From positions 104,289 through 168,288 of the forward strand of contig NZ_JACHZF010000007.1 in NCBI RefSeq assembly GCF_014193375.1: a DNA stretch of 64,000 nucleotides, read 5' to 3'. The DNA is from Halomonas campaniensis (GTDB lineage: Bacteria > Pseudomonadota > Gammaproteobacteria > Pseudomonadales > Halomonadaceae). Each line of letters opens with the position of its first letter. Position 1 is the first letter of the stretch. A program made the position numbers and the translations under genes. This document shows, piece by piece, positions 22,495 through 34,754 of this stretch. Below the pieces are notes generated by a model, which was not told the DNA's origin, did not search any database, and saw nothing but the letters and a program-made list of their open reading frames with translations.

Positions 22495-22848
22495 ATGTTC
22501 AGAAATGATGTGGTATGCGGCATGACACGCCCTCCGACCCCGGGGGAGGAAGACGGCGACCTGGCGGTGCAGACCGCCGAGCCCGAGCTGGCGCGTCCGC
22601 CGATGTACAAGGTGGTGCTTCACAACGATGACTTCACCCCCATGGAGTTCGTGGTGGAGGTGCTCCAGACCTTCTTCCACATGGACAGCGAGACCGCGGT
22701 GCAGGTGATGCTGACGGTCCACACGCAGGGCAAGGCGACCTGCGGCATCTTTACTCGCGACATCGCGGAAACCAAAAGCCATCAGGTCAATCAATACGCA
22801 AGAGAGTGTCAGCATCCGCTGCTGAGCGACATCGAGGCGACGGACTGA
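22495..22848 (+). CDS. clpS: ATP-dependent Clp protease adaptor ClpS
   Basis: The N-recognin that binds N-terminal Leu, Phe, Tyr or Trp and hands substrates to ClpAP. The core [27 protein letters not shown] holds the degron-pocket residues (N-D-D and the following Thr-Pro-Met), and the region ends with [25 protein letters not shown] give the ATG at 22495 (117 aa), similar in length to Pseudomonas ClpS, but an ATG at 22522 is equally possible: neither has a good ribosome site, and a possible promoter (TTGTCG, 17 bp, TATGTT at 22494-22499) would overlap the first ATG. It lies 143 bp before clpA. Confidence 0.93.
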   Translation: MFRNDVVCGMTRPPTPGEEDGDLAVQTAEPELARPPMYKVVLHNDDFTPMEFVVEVLQTFFHMDSETAVQVMLTVHTQGKATCGIFTRDIAETKSHQVNQYARECQHPLLSDIEATD

Positions 22849-22991
22849 CTCCCCGGACATGGTCGCGATGGGTGAGACTCCGCCGGCCGTTGGCAAGAGG
22901 GCTTGCAACGGCGGCGTTTGTACCCGATGTTGATGATGCCGGACCATGAAAGATCCGACGCAATGCCCTGGGCGGCAAGAAGGGGACTGCC

Positions 22992-25271
22992 ATGCTGAGC
23001 AAAGAACTTGAACTGACCCTGAACACGGCCTTCACCGTGGCGCGCTCCAAGCGTCACGAGTTCATGACCGTGGAGCACCTGCTGCTGGCCCTGCTCGACA
23101 ACGCCTCCGCGGCGGATGTCCTGCGGGCCTGCGGGGCCAATCTCGACAAGCTGCGGTCCGACCTGCAGGATTTCATCAACTCCACCACCCCGCTGATCCC
23201 CGAGGACCAGGGGGATCGCGAGACCCAGCCGACCCTCGGCTTCCAGCGCGTGCTGCAGCGTGCCGTGTTCCACGTGCAGTCCTCCGGCAAGAGCGAGGTC
23301 ACCGGCGCCAACGTGCTGGTGGCGATCTTCTCCGAGCAGGAGAGCCAGGCGGTCTACTTCCTCAAGCAGCAGAACGTCGCGCGGGTCGATGCCGTCAACT
23401 ACATCGCCCACGGGATCTCCAAGGTGTCCGGCCACGGCCAGGCACCCTCGTCCTCGCCGTCTCCCGACGCCGAGGATGCCGAGGAGGGCGGCAGCGAGAG
23501 CGGCACCAACCCGCTGACCGGCTATGCCACCAACCTCAACGAGCAGGCGCGGCTGGGCAAGATCGATCCGCTGATCGGCCGCGAGCACGAGCTCGAGCGG
23601 GTGGTGCAGATCCTCGCCCGGCGCCGCAAGAACAATCCGCTGCTGGTCGGCGAGGCCGGCGTGGGCAAGACGGCCATCGCCGAGGGGCTGGCCAAGCGCA
23701 TCGTCGAGGAGGACGTGCCCGAGGTGATCGGCGACGCCGTGGTCTACTCGCTGGACATGGGCGCGCTGCTGGCCGGCACCAAGTACCGTGGTGACTTCGA
23801 GAAGCGGCTCAAGGGGCTGCTTGCCGAGCTGCGCAAGCAGCCCAATGCCATCCTCTTCATCGACGAGATCCACACCGTGATCGGCGCCGGTGCCGCCTCC
23901 GGCGGGGTGATGGACGCCTCCAACCTGCTCAAGCCGCTGCTCTCCTCCGGCGAGCTGCGCTGCATCGGCTCCACCACCTTCCAGGAGTATCGCGGGATCT
24001 TCGAGAAGGATCGCGCCCTGGCCCGCCGCTTCCAGAAGGTCGACGTGCCGGCGCCCTCGGTGGATGACACCATCCGCATCCTCAAGGGGCTGCGCTCGCG
24101 CTTCGAGGAGCACCACCAGCTCAAGTACACCGATAGCGCCCTGGAGAGCGCCGCGCGTCTGGCCGATCGCTACATCAACGACCGCCACCTGCCCGACAAG
24201 GCGATCGACGTGATCGACGAGGCCGGTGCCCACCAGCGGCTGCTGCCGCCGGAGGTGCGGGTCGACACCATCGACGTGGACCAGGTCGAGGCCGTGGTGG
24301 CCTCCATCGCGCGGATCCCGCCGAAGAGCGTCTCCAGCTCCGACCGCAAGCTGCTCGAGAACCTGGATCGCGACCTAAAGATGCTTGTGTTCGGCCAGGA
24401 CGAGGCGATCGACGGCCTGTCGGCGGCGATCAAGCTCTCCCGCGCGGGCCTCAAGGCCCCGGACAAGCCGGTGGGCAGCTTCCTGTTTGCCGGCCCCACC
24501 GGGGTGGGCAAGACCGAGGTGGCCCGCCAGCTCTCCCGCATCATGGGCATCGAGCTGGTGCGCTTCGACATGTCGGAGTACATGGAGCGCCACACGGTGT
24601 CACGGCTGATCGGCGCCCCGCCCGGCTACGTGGGGTATGACCAGGGCGGGCTGCTGACCGAGGCGATCACCAAGCACCCCCACTGCGTGCTGCTGCTCGA
24701 CGAGATCGAGAAGGCCCACCCCGAGGTCTTCAACCTGCTGCTGCAGGTGATGGACCACGGCCGCCTGACCGACAACAACGGCCGCGAGGCGGACTTCCGC
24801 CACGTTATCCTGATCATGACCTCCAATGCCGGGGTCGAGCAGGCCACGCGGCGCTCCATCGGCTTCCAGCACCAGGACCACTCCACCGACGCCATGGAGG
24901 TGATCCGCAAGACCTTCTCGCCGGAGTTCCGCAACCGCCTGGACGGCATCATCCAGTTCCACTCCCTGCCCACCTCGGTGGTGCGCAGCGTGGTGGACAA
25001 GTTCCTGGTGGAGCTGCAGGCCCAGCTCGACGAGAAGCGGGTCCAGCTGGACGTGGACATGGAGGCGCGGGACTGGCTGGCCGAGAAGGGCTACGACCCG
25101 GACATGGGGGCACGGCCCATGGCGCGCCTGATCCAGGAGAAGCTCAAGAAGCCGCTTGCGGAGATGATCCTGTTCGGCGAGCTCTCCGAGCATGGCGGGG
25201 TGGTACACGTCAGCGTGGAGGAGGGCGAGCTGCACCTCTCCACGGAGGCGGAACTGGCCGACGCACCCTGA
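22992..25271 (+). CDS. clpA: ATP-dependent Clp protease ATP-binding subunit ClpA
   Basis: A AAA+ unfoldase that feeds proteins to ClpP; with ClpS it degrades N-degron substrates. Length is 759 aa, as expected. Domains are an N-domain with two Clp repeats (1-145), an acidic linker with a run of Ser/Pro/Asp/Glu (about 150-172), AAA module 1 with Walker A GEAGVGKT at 220-227, and AAA module 2 with Walker A GPTGVGKT at 501-508. There is no ClpB-type middle coiled coil, which separates it from ClpB. A hairpin follows the stop. No clpP is in the window. Confidence 0.97.
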   Translation: MLSKELELTLNTAFTVARSKRHEFMTVEHLLLALLDNASAADVLRACGANLDKLRSDLQDFINSTTPLIPEDQGDRETQPTLGFQRVLQRAVFHVQSSGKSEVTGANVLVAIFSEQESQAVYFLKQQNVARVDAVNYIAHGISKVSGHGQAPSSSPSPDAEDAEEGGSESGTNPLTGYATNLNEQARLGKIDPLIGREHELERVVQILARRRKNNPLLVGEAGVGKTAIAEGLAKRIVEEDVPEVIGDAVVYSLDMGALLAGTKYRGDFEKRLKGLLAELRKQPNAILFIDEIHTVIGAGAASGGVMDASNLLKPLLSSGELRCIGSTTFQEYRGIFEKDRALARRFQKVDVPAPSVDDTIRILKGLRSRFEEHHQLKYTDSALESAARLADRYINDRHLPDKAIDVIDEAGAHQRLLPPEVRVDTIDVDQVEAVVASIARIPPKSVSSSDRKLLENLDRDLKMLVFGQDEAIDGLSAAIKLSRAGLKAPDKPVGSFLFAGPTGVGKTEVARQLSRIMGIELVRFDMSEYMERHTVSRLIGAPPGYVGYDQGGLLTEAITKHPHCVLLLDEIEKAHPEVFNLLLQVMDHGRLTDNNGREADFRHVILIMTSNAGVEQATRRSIGFQHQDHSTDAMEVIRKTFSPEFRNRLDGIIQFHSLPTSVVRSVVDKFLVELQAQLDEKRVQLDVDMEARDWLAEKGYDPDMGARPMARLIQEKLKKPLAEMILFGELSEHGGVVHVSVEEGELHLSTEAELADAP

Positions 25272-25291
25272 CGGGCACGCGCCCACGGCAC

Positions 25292-25329
25292 CACACAGCG
25301 CCCTGTCTACGGACGGGGCGTTGTCGTGT
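25292..25329. terminator. Hairpin terminator between clpA and infA
   Basis: An imperfect stem of about 13 bp (ACAGCGCCCTGTC with GGACGGGGCGTTGT, including G-U pairs) is extended by CACAC and GTGTG flanks. It separates the convergent clpA and infA. Confidence 0.55.
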
Positions 25330-25392
25330 GTGCGTCAGGCCTTCGGAAGGGCGGGGCGGGTCAGTGGCGCTCGACCGGCGGACAGCGTGCTG

Positions 25393-25611
25393 TCAGCGGG
25401 AGCGGTAGACGATGCGACCCTTGGTCAGGTCGTAGGGAGTCAGCTCGACCTTGACCTTGTCGCCGGTCAGGATGCGGATGTAGTTCTTGCGCATCTTGCC
25501 CGAGATGTGGGCGGTGACCACGTGGCCGTTCTCCAGCTCGACGCGGAAGGTGGTGTTGGGAAGGGTATCGACGACGACGCCTTCCATTTCGATATGGTCT
25601 TCACGTGCCAT
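25393..25611 (-). CDS. infA: Translation initiation factor IF-1
   Basis: Binds the ribosomal A site during initiation. The 72-aa S1/OB-fold protein is essentially canonical: [19 protein letters not shown] at the start and [19 protein letters not shown] in the middle, ending KGRIVYRSR. The ATG at 25611 is fixed by the invariant MA(K/R)ED start; an upstream in-frame extension is spurious. It lies between clpA and bpt as in Pseudomonas, with 117 bp separating its start from the bpt stop, so it may have its own promoter. Confidence 0.98.
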   Translation of the reverse strand: MAREDHIEMEGVVVDTLPNTTFRVELENGHVVTAHISGKMRKNYIRILTGDKVKVELTPYDLTKGRIVYRSR

Positions 25612-25728
25612 ATAGGCGGTTCCTCGCTGATGGTATGACAATGCGGCATCGCGACAGGCGTGTCCGTGCCGGAAGAATAGCGCGATATTGTGCCGCATGC
25701 CGGCGCCCAAGGCAAAGAAAGCCATCGC

Positions 25729-26466
25729 TCAGCAGGTGATCATGCGCCGCCAGTGGCGGCCGTCGAGCATCTCCAGGGGCTGGAAGGCCTGCTTGTAGTT
25801 CATCTTGCGGCACTCGCGGATCCAGTAGCCCAGGTAGACGTGGGGCAGGCCGCGGCGGCGGCACTGCGCGACCAGGGTCAGCACCGCGAAGGTGCCCAGG
25901 GAGCGCCGGTCGAGGGCCGGGTCGGGGTCGAAGAAGGTGTAGATGGCGGAAAGGCCGTGCTCGAGCTGGTCGAAGGCCGTCACCGCCACCAGCCGGCCCG
26001 CCAGGCGGAACTCCAGCAGCCGGGCATACTCCTGGTCGAGGGTCAGGAAGGTGCGGTACTGCTCGTGGCTCGGCGGATACATGTCGCCGTCGGCATGGCG
26101 GGTGCGGATGTAGCGGGCGTAGAGCGCATAGTGCTCGGGGTCGAAGATCGCCGGCCGCAGGTGCAGGGTCAGGTCGGCGTTGCGCCTCGCCAGGCGCCGC
26201 TGGTTGCGGTTCGGGGCGAAGTCGGCCACCGGGATGCGCACCGAGAGGCAGGCGCTGCAGCCCTCGCAGTGGGGGCGGTAGAGGTGTCGACCGCTGCGCC
26301 GGAAGCCGAGCAGCGCCAGGGCATCGTAGACCCCCTGGCCGGGTGACTCCTGGGGATCCAGGAACAGCGTGGTCGCCTCGCGCCCCTCCAGGTAGCTGCA
26401 GGGATGGGGCACGGTGAGGAAGAAGCGCAGGTCCCGTACGGGCTGTCGGGGGGCATTGCTGCTCAC
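25729..26466 (-). CDS. bpt: Aspartate/glutamate leucyltransferase (arginyltransferase family)
   Basis: Transfers leucine from Leu-tRNA to N-terminal Asp or Glu, creating ClpS-recognised N-degrons. The fold belongs to the ATE family: the N-terminal Cys-rich block reads HPCSYL then HCEGCSACLSVRIPV, and the GNAT-like C-terminal part ends YLGYWIRECRKMNYKQAFQPLE. The name bpt follows the bacterial proteobacterial type. The start is GTG 26466, 4 bp overlapping the aat stop, giving 245 aa; the ribosome site is weak, which suggests coupling to aat. Gene order clpS-clpA-infA-bpt-aat puts the whole pathway together. Confidence 0.93.
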   Translation of the reverse strand: MSSNAPRQPVRDLRFFLTVPHPCSYLEGREATTLFLDPQESPGQGVYDALALLGFRRSGRHLYRPHCEGCSACLSVRIPVADFAPNRNQRRLARRNADLTLHLRPAIFDPEHYALYARYIRTRHADGDMYPPSHEQYRTFLTLDQEYARLLEFRLAGRLVAVTAFDQLEHGLSAIYTFFDPDPALDRRSLGTFAVLTLVAQCRRRGLPHVYLGYWIRECRKMNYKQAFQPLEMLDGRHWRRMITC

Positions 26467-27224
26467 GGTGACTCTCTCGGTTCGAGTTGGCTCGCAACGG
26501 GGTGGGTGACGGCCGCGAACGACCAGCAGGCAGGCGTGAAACGGACGGTGCCGGGTTCCACCTCGGGCGCCTTGCCCAGCCACTTCTCAAGATAGCCGAT
26601 GAAGGCGTCGCGGGCGATGTCCCGGGCCCCGAGGCTGGCCAGGTGGGCGGTGTGCATCTGGCAGTCGATCAGCCGGCCGCCCCCCGCCGCCATGGCCCCG
26701 GCCAGCCGCACCAGGGCGACCTTGGAGGCGTCCGGCTCGCGGGAGAACATCGACTCGCCGAAGAACACCGGCCCGAGCGCCACCCCGTAGAGCCCGCCCA
26801 CCAGCCGGTCCTCGCGCCAGACCTCGACCGAATGGGCGGCCCCCAGGGCGTGCAGCCGTCCGTAGGCCTCGCGCATCGCGTCGGTGATCCAGGTGCCCGG
26901 CTGGCCGTCACGCGGCCCCGCGCAGGCCTCGACCACCGCGTCGAAGGCGCGGTCGGCGGTGACCCGGAAGCCGGCGTTGCGGAGTCGCTTGGCCAGGCTA
27001 CGGCGCACCCGCAGCGCCTCGGGGAACAGCACCATGCGCGGATCCGGGCTCCACCACAGGATCGGCTGGTCGTCGCTGTACCAGGGGAAGATGCCGCGGC
27101 GGTAGGCGGCCAGCAGCCAGGCGGGGGAGAGGTCCCCGCCGGCGGCGAGCAGGCCGTCCGGGTCGCGCAGGGCGAGGGTCACCGGCGGGAACTGGATCGG
27201 GTGGTCGGCAAGCCAGGGCAGCAT
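26463..27224 (-). CDS. aat: Leucyl/phenylalanyl-tRNA-protein transferase
   Basis: Adds Leu or Phe to proteins that begin with Lys or Arg, making them ClpS substrates. Family blocks are DPDGLLAAGGDLSPAWLLAAYRRGIFPWY, WWSPDPRMVL, TWITDAMREAYGRLHALG and FFGESMFSREPDASKVAL. The ATG at 27224 (MLPWLADHPIQFPP) aligns best with the E. coli start; an ATG at 27236 is possible. Length is 253 aa. It is co-translated with bpt (4 bp overlap) and divergent from ftsK. Confidence 0.95.
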   Translation of the reverse strand: MLPWLADHPIQFPPVTLALRDPDGLLAAGGDLSPAWLLAAYRRGIFPWYSDDQPILWWSPDPRMVLFPEALRVRRSLAKRLRNAGFRVTADRAFDAVVEACAGPRDGQPGTWITDAMREAYGRLHALGAAHSVEVWREDRLVGGLYGVALGPVFFGESMFSREPDASKVALVRLAGAMAAGGGRLIDCQMHTAHLASLGARDIARDAFIGYLEKWLGKAPEVEPGTVRFTPACWSFAAVTHPVASQLEPRESP

Positions 27225-27378
27225 CGGGCAAGGCATCCATGCGGGCAAGGTGGCAGTGTGACGCCCGAGGCGATGGGGCTCAAGACGCCAGGCGCCACTG
27301 TGATGGTAAGCACTTGCTCGGTATGATTGGCGCGACGGAACCGGAAGACGCCGCTTGAGGCGCAAGGGGGATGACCGC

Positions 27379-30669
<3,291 letters not shown>

Positions 30670-30798
30670 GCCCCGGGCGGCGGGGCCCGCTCAACCATGC
30701 AGCAATGATGAAAGCGTCGGCGTGGCCGCAACCCGCCGACCTTCCGAAGGTCCGAGTGTCAGGAATCCATGATGGACCCGTCCAGGGAGACAGAGACG

Positions 30799-31428
30799 AT
30801 GACAGTGAAGAAGACCCTTGCCGCACTGGCCATGACCGTGGCGATGCCCCTCTCGGCGTTGGCCAGCGAGGGCGCCGAGCGGCTGACCCGCATGCTCGAG
30901 CCGCTGCAGACCTTCGAGGCCACCTTCGAGCAGCAGATCCTCGATGCCGGCGGCGAGCGCCTGCAGGAAGCCCAGGGCCGCATGTGGCTGTCGCGTCCGG
31001 GCAGGTTCCGCTGGGAGGTCGATGCGCCCTACCAGCAGGAGGTAATCTCCGACGGCGAGGAGGTCATCCTCCACGACCCCGACCTGGAGCAGGTCACCAT
31101 CCAGGCGCTGGACCAGCGGGTGACCCACACCCCGGCCCTGCTGCTCTCCGGCAGCGCCGGCGATCTCACCGAGAGCTATGACGTCTCCCGTCAGCAGCAG
31201 GGCAGCGCCGAGACCTTCACCCTGGTGCCGAAGTCGGCCGACACCCTCTTCGAGGAGCTGAAGATGACCTTCCGCGGCGAGGCGCTGGCCACCCTGCAGA
31301 TGACCGACAGCACCGGACAGCGCACCGCCATCGAGTTCCGTGACGCACGGGTGAACGAGGCCATCGACGACAGCCGGTTCACCTTCGAGATTCCCGACGG
31401 GACCGACGTGATCCGCGATACGCACTGA
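30799..31428 (+). CDS. lolA: Outer-membrane lipoprotein carrier protein LolA
   Basis: Periplasmic chaperone that ferries lipoproteins from LolCDE to LolB. The signal peptide MTVKKTLAALAMTVAMPLSALA is followed by the mature domain with family blocks LEPLQTFEATFEQQI, GRMWLSRPGRFRWEVDAPYQQ and the C-terminal LKMTFRGEALATLQMTDSTGQ. The ATG at 30799 has AGGGAG upstream and a proper signal peptide; an earlier in-frame ATG at 30769 would spoil it. Length is 209 aa. It lies downstream of ftsK, as usual in gammaproteobacteria, with a strong terminator after it. Confidence 0.95.
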   Translation: MTVKKTLAALAMTVAMPLSALASEGAERLTRMLEPLQTFEATFEQQILDAGGERLQEAQGRMWLSRPGRFRWEVDAPYQQEVISDGEEVILHDPDLEQVTIQALDQRVTHTPALLLSGSAGDLTESYDVSRQQQGSAETFTLVPKSADTLFEELKMTFRGEALATLQMTDSTGQRTAIEFRDARVNEAIDDSRFTFEIPDGTDVIRDTH

Positions 31429-31500
31429 CTGCGCCGAGCGACAAGCGCCCAGCCGCTCGCTGACGGGCGGCAGGTGTCGAGGAAGGCAGCGAAAACGAGA

Positions 31501-31534
31501 AACCCCGTCGGAGTTGAATCCGGCGGGGTTTTTT
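31501..31534 (+). terminator. Rho-independent terminator of lolA
   Basis: Stem AACCCCG (31501-31507) with CGGGGTT (31524-31530) plus a weaker inner part, followed by six T residues. Confidence 0.85.
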
Positions 31535-31570
31535 ATCGACACATCACACGAAGCCAGCCAGCATCCTGCG

Positions 31571-31668
31571 GCGCTCGGCGCTCGGCGCTCGGCGCTCGGC
31601 GCTCGGCGCTCGGCGCTCGGCGCTCGGCGCTCGGCGCTCGGCGCTCGGCGCTCGGCGCTCGGCGCTAG
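31571..31668. repeat. Heptanucleotide tandem repeat, 13 perfect copies plus one variant
   Basis: The unit GCGCTCG repeats 13 times without error from 31571 to 31661, followed by one variant unit GCGCTAG at 31662-31668. The CTA of the variant is the stop codon (TAG) of rarA on the minus strand. The array fills the gap between the lolA terminator and rarA. Such arrays change copy number easily. Because seven is not a multiple of three, any reading frame crossing it cycles through all phases. Confidence 0.95.
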
Positions 31669-33002
31669 GCCTCGCCCTCGTCCGCCTCGGCGTCGAGCTG
31701 CTCCCGCCAGGCCATCAGCTGGCCGTAGCGCTTCTCCTGGCCATATGCCGTGGGCGTGTAGAAGCGCTGGCGCGGGATCTCGTCGGGCCAGCAGTCGTGG
31801 GCGCTGCCGGCGGGGTAGCCATGGGGCTCGCGGTGGGCGTAGCGGTACCCCTCGCCGTGGCCCAGGGACTCCATCAGCCTCGTCGGGGCGTTGCGCAGGT
31901 AGCGGGGGACCTCGAGCTGCGGCTGGCCGGCCACGAAGGCCTTGGTCTGCTTCCAGGCCTGGTCGATGGCGTTGCTCTTGGGGGCCACCGCCAGGTGGAT
32001 GGCGGCGTGGGCGATGGCCCGCTGGCCCTCGTGGTCGCCCAGGCGCAGGTAGGCATCCCAGGCGGCCATCACCAGCGGCAGGGCGCGCGGGTCGGCATTG
32101 CCCACGTCCTCAGAGGCGATGGCGGCCAGGCGGCGGATCACGTCCAGCGGGTCGCCGCCGCCCTGCAGGAAGCGGGCGATATAGAGCAGGGCGGCATCGG
32201 GGCGCGAGGAGCGCACCGACTTGTGGATCGCCGAGAGCAGATCGTAGAAGTGGTCGCCCTGCTTGTCGAAGGCGCTGGCCTGGTGCCCCAGCACGTCCTC
32301 CAGCGCCTCCCGGGGGAGGTGCTCGCCCTGCCCGTCGTCGACGGCGAAATCGCAGGCGGTCTCCAGCAGCCCGAGGGCGCGTCGGGCATCGCCGGCGGCG
32401 GCCCGGGCCAGCAGGGCCAGCACCTCGTCGTCGACCCGGAGCCGGCGCCGGCCCAGGCCGCGCTCCTCGTCGCTCAGGGCCCGGCGCATCACCTCCACCA
32501 GCTCCGCCTCGCCGAGCGCCTTCAGCACGTGCACCCGGGCGCGGGAGAGCAGCGCCGAATTGACCTCGAAGGAGGGGTTCTCGGTGGTGGCGCCGATCAG
32601 CGTCAGCAGCCCCGACTCCACGTGGGGCAGCAGGGCATCCTGCTGGCTCTTGTTGAGGCGGTGGATCTCGTCGAGGAACAGCAGCGTCGCCTGGCCCCGA
32701 GCCTGGCGGGCGCGGGCCCGCTCCACCGCGGCGCGGATCTCCTTCACGCCGGCCATCACCGCCGAGAGGTGCTCCAGCTCGGCGCCGGACTCGGCGGCGA
32801 GGATCTCGGCGAGGGTCGTCTTGCCGGCACCGGGAGGGCCCCACAGGATCATCGAGCGGACCACCCCGGTCTCGGCCATGCGCGCCAGCGGCTTGCCGGG
32901 GCCGACCAGCGCCTGCTGGCCCACGTAGTCCGCCAGCCGCCGGGGGCGCATGCGCCAGGCGAGCGGGGCGGCCTCGTCGGTACCCGATGCAAAGAGGTCC
33001 AT
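31665..33002 (-). CDS. rarA: Replication-associated recombination protein A (MgsA-type AAA+ ATPase)
   Basis: A AAA+ clamp-loader-like ATPase acting at stalled replication forks. Walker A GPPGAGKT lies at about residues 56-63, followed by a [23 protein letters not shown]alker B/sensor region and [18 protein letters not shown]. The C-terminal tetramerisation region includes [23 protein letters not shown]. Length is 445 aa, normal. Its TAG stop is formed by the single substitution that makes the terminal heptanucleotide repeat unit imperfect. Convergent with lolA, matching the conserved ftsK-lolA-rarA neighbourhood, although here rarA is inverted. Confidence 0.96.
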   Translation of the reverse strand: MDLFASGTDEAAPLAWRMRPRRLADYVGQQALVGPGKPLARMAETGVVRSMILWGPPGAGKTTLAEILAAESGAELEHLSAVMAGVKEIRAAVERARARQARGQATLLFLDEIHRLNKSQQDALLPHVESGLLTLIGATTENPSFEVNSALLSRARVHVLKALGEAELVEVMRRALSDEERGLGRRRLRVDDEVLALLARAAAGDARRALGLLETACDFAVDDGQGEHLPREALEDVLGHQASAFDKQGDHFYDLLSAIHKSVRSSRPDAALLYIARFLQGGGDPLDVIRRLAAIASEDVGNADPRALPLVMAAWDAYLRLGDHEGQRAIAHAAIHLAVAPKSNAIDQAWKQTKAFVAGQPQLEVPRYLRNAPTRLMESLGHGEGYRYAHREPHGYPAGSAHDCWPDEIPRQRFYTPTAYGQEKRYGQLMAWREQLDAEADEGEA

Positions 33003-33175
33003 CAGCTACTCCTTACGTTGACGTAGGGCGGGGCATGAAGGTGGTCCGGCTGCTAGAGTGTCTGGGTATCGTCGGCGAGGCGTCTCGGACGGCTCGTGTT
33101 GTGATGAACCCTGTCCATGATCGCGCATCCAACGAAGGATGCCTTCTCCCTTGTCACTACACAGGAGGGCCTGAC

Positions 33176-33724
33176 ATGCCCATGCTGACCCAACTGCGTC
33201 GGGATCATGCCAATATGGCTCGCATGTTGCACGTTCTGCAGCTCAAGCAGAAGACGCTGGCGACCGGCGAGCGTCCCAACTTCCAGCTGGTGCGTGAGGT
33301 CGTCGACTATATCCTCGACTACATGGAAGGGTTCACCCTGCCCCTGGAGCGGCTCTTCAGCGAGCGCCTGCAGGAAGTGGCACCGGAGAGTGCCGAGCTG
33401 ACCGAACGGCTGGCCACCGACTACCGTGCCGTCAAGTCTCGCCTGTCCCGGCTCTCCAACGACCTGGACATGATCCTGATGGATGCCGTGGTGCCCATGG
33501 ACCGGTTTGCCGATGACCTCAAGGCCTATCTCGATGCCCACCTGGCCTACCTGCGAGATGAACGGGAGCTGCTCTTCCCGCTGATCCGCGAGCACTTCAC
33601 CGAGCCCGACCTGGATCGCCTCGCCGAGGCCCTTCCGGAGGGCGCCACGGCGGAGCTCGAGCGGCTGCAGGAGGCCTACCCCGAGCTCTATGCCGAGCTG
33701 CGCGAGGCCCCCGAGATCGCCTGA
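33176..33724 (+). CDS. Hemerythrin-like domain protein with incomplete metal-ligand set
   Basis: A 182-aa all-helical protein. The first helix carries LRRDHANMARMLHVL, the usual first ligand His (His11) of bacterial hemerythrins. The second helix, which normally has an H-x3-E ligand pair, reads FTLPLERLFSERL and lacks the histidine. The third contains DAHLAYLRDERELLFPLI with a His and Glu candidates. So the di-iron site looks degenerate and oxygen or iron binding is doubtful. GGAGG precedes the ATG at 33176. It stands alone between rarA (divergent) and murI. Function unknown. Confidence 0.7.
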   Translation: MPMLTQLRRDHANMARMLHVLQLKQKTLATGERPNFQLVREVVDYILDYMEGFTLPLERLFSERLQEVAPESAELTERLATDYRAVKSRLSRLSNDLDMILMDAVVPMDRFADDLKAYLDAHLAYLRDERELLFPLIREHFTEPDLDRLAEALPEGATAELERLQEAYPELYAELREAPEIA

Positions 33725-33915
33725 CCCGGCCGGGGCGGCGGCGCCTGCCGTGAGCGCGGGCGCCACCGGCTGCGGGTGGCGGCCCGGCTGAGGTAGAATG
33801 GCGCCATGTCCAGCCGGGGCCCCACGATGTCCACCAGCCGTCTCTCTCCCATGCCGCCGCCGCCGTCGACGCCCTTCGACCCTCTCGTGGTTGCGCGAGA
33901 GGGGAGAGTCGCGCC

Positions 33916-34695
33916 GTGACGGCGGGGCCCATCCTGGTATTCGACTCCGGCGTCGGCGGCCTCTCGGTGGTCTCGGCGCTGCGCGAGCGGCTGCCCCGCG
34001 CGGCGCTCGCCTATGCCTGCGACAACGCCATGCTGCCCTACGGCCTGCGCGAGGATGAGTGGCTGGTCGCTCGGATCCTGGCGGTCTGCGAGGCGGCCGC
34101 GGTCGCGAGCGGCTGCAGCGCCCTGGTGGTGGCCTGCAACACCGCCAGCACCCTGGCCCTGGATGCCCTGCGTGAACGCCTGACGGTGCCCGTGATCGGC
34201 ACGGTGCCGGCCATCAAGCCCGCGGCGGCGCACAGCCGCAGTCGCCATATCGGCCTGCTGGCCACCAGCGCCACCGTGGCGCGCCCCTACACCCTGCGGC
34301 TGATCGAGACCTTCGCCGCCGACTGTCGCGTGACCCGCGTCGCCGCCGATGCCCTGGTGCGCGAGGCGGAACGCTGGCTCGCCGGCGAGCCCCTGGATCG
34401 CGAGGTGATCCGCCAGGCCCTGGCGCCGCTGTGGGTCGATCCCGAGCTGGATACCGTGGTGCTGGGCTGCACCCACTTCCCGCTGCTGCGGGAGGTGCTG
34501 GCCGAACTCGCGCCCCGGCCGGTCGCCTGGATCGACTCCAGCGAGGCCATCGCCCGGCGTACCGCCCAGGTGGTGGCCGGCGTGGCGCCGCGGGAAGGCC
34601 CCGGCCCCAGCTTCGTCACCGCCCCGGACCCCCGGCTGGTCCCCGGCCTGGCGGCCTTCGGCTTCGCCGAGCCCCGCCTGCTGTCCCTCGACTGA
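33916..34695 (+). CDS. murI: Glutamate racemase
   Basis: Makes D-glutamate for peptidoglycan. The two catalytic cysteines are visible: Cys74 in VVACNTAST and Cys185 in LGCTHFPLL. The N-terminal LVFDSGVGGLSVV motif and the PYG segment are standard. The start is GTG at 33916, preceded by a GGGGAGAG stretch. Length of 259 aa is typical. trmA follows after 59 bp and could be co-transcribed. Confidence 0.95.
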   Translation: MTAGPILVFDSGVGGLSVVSALRERLPRAALAYACDNAMLPYGLREDEWLVARILAVCEAAAVASGCSALVVACNTASTLALDALRERLTVPVIGTVPAIKPAAAHSRSRHIGLLATSATVARPYTLRLIETFAADCRVTRVAADALVREAERWLAGEPLDREVIRQALAPLWVDPELDTVVLGCTHFPLLREVLAELAPRPVAWIDSSEAIARRTAQVVAGVAPREGPGPSFVTAPDPRLVPGLAAFGFAEPRLLSLD

Positions 34696-34754
34696 GCGTG
34701 CCGGATGCCCGCTCGCTCCCTGCCCACTCATTCCCACTACCCGGAGGAGACTCC

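Noticed and set aside
31571..31668. Possible CRISPR array
   Set aside because: Units are 7 bp and contiguous with no spacers; it is a simple tandem repeat, and no cas gene is near.
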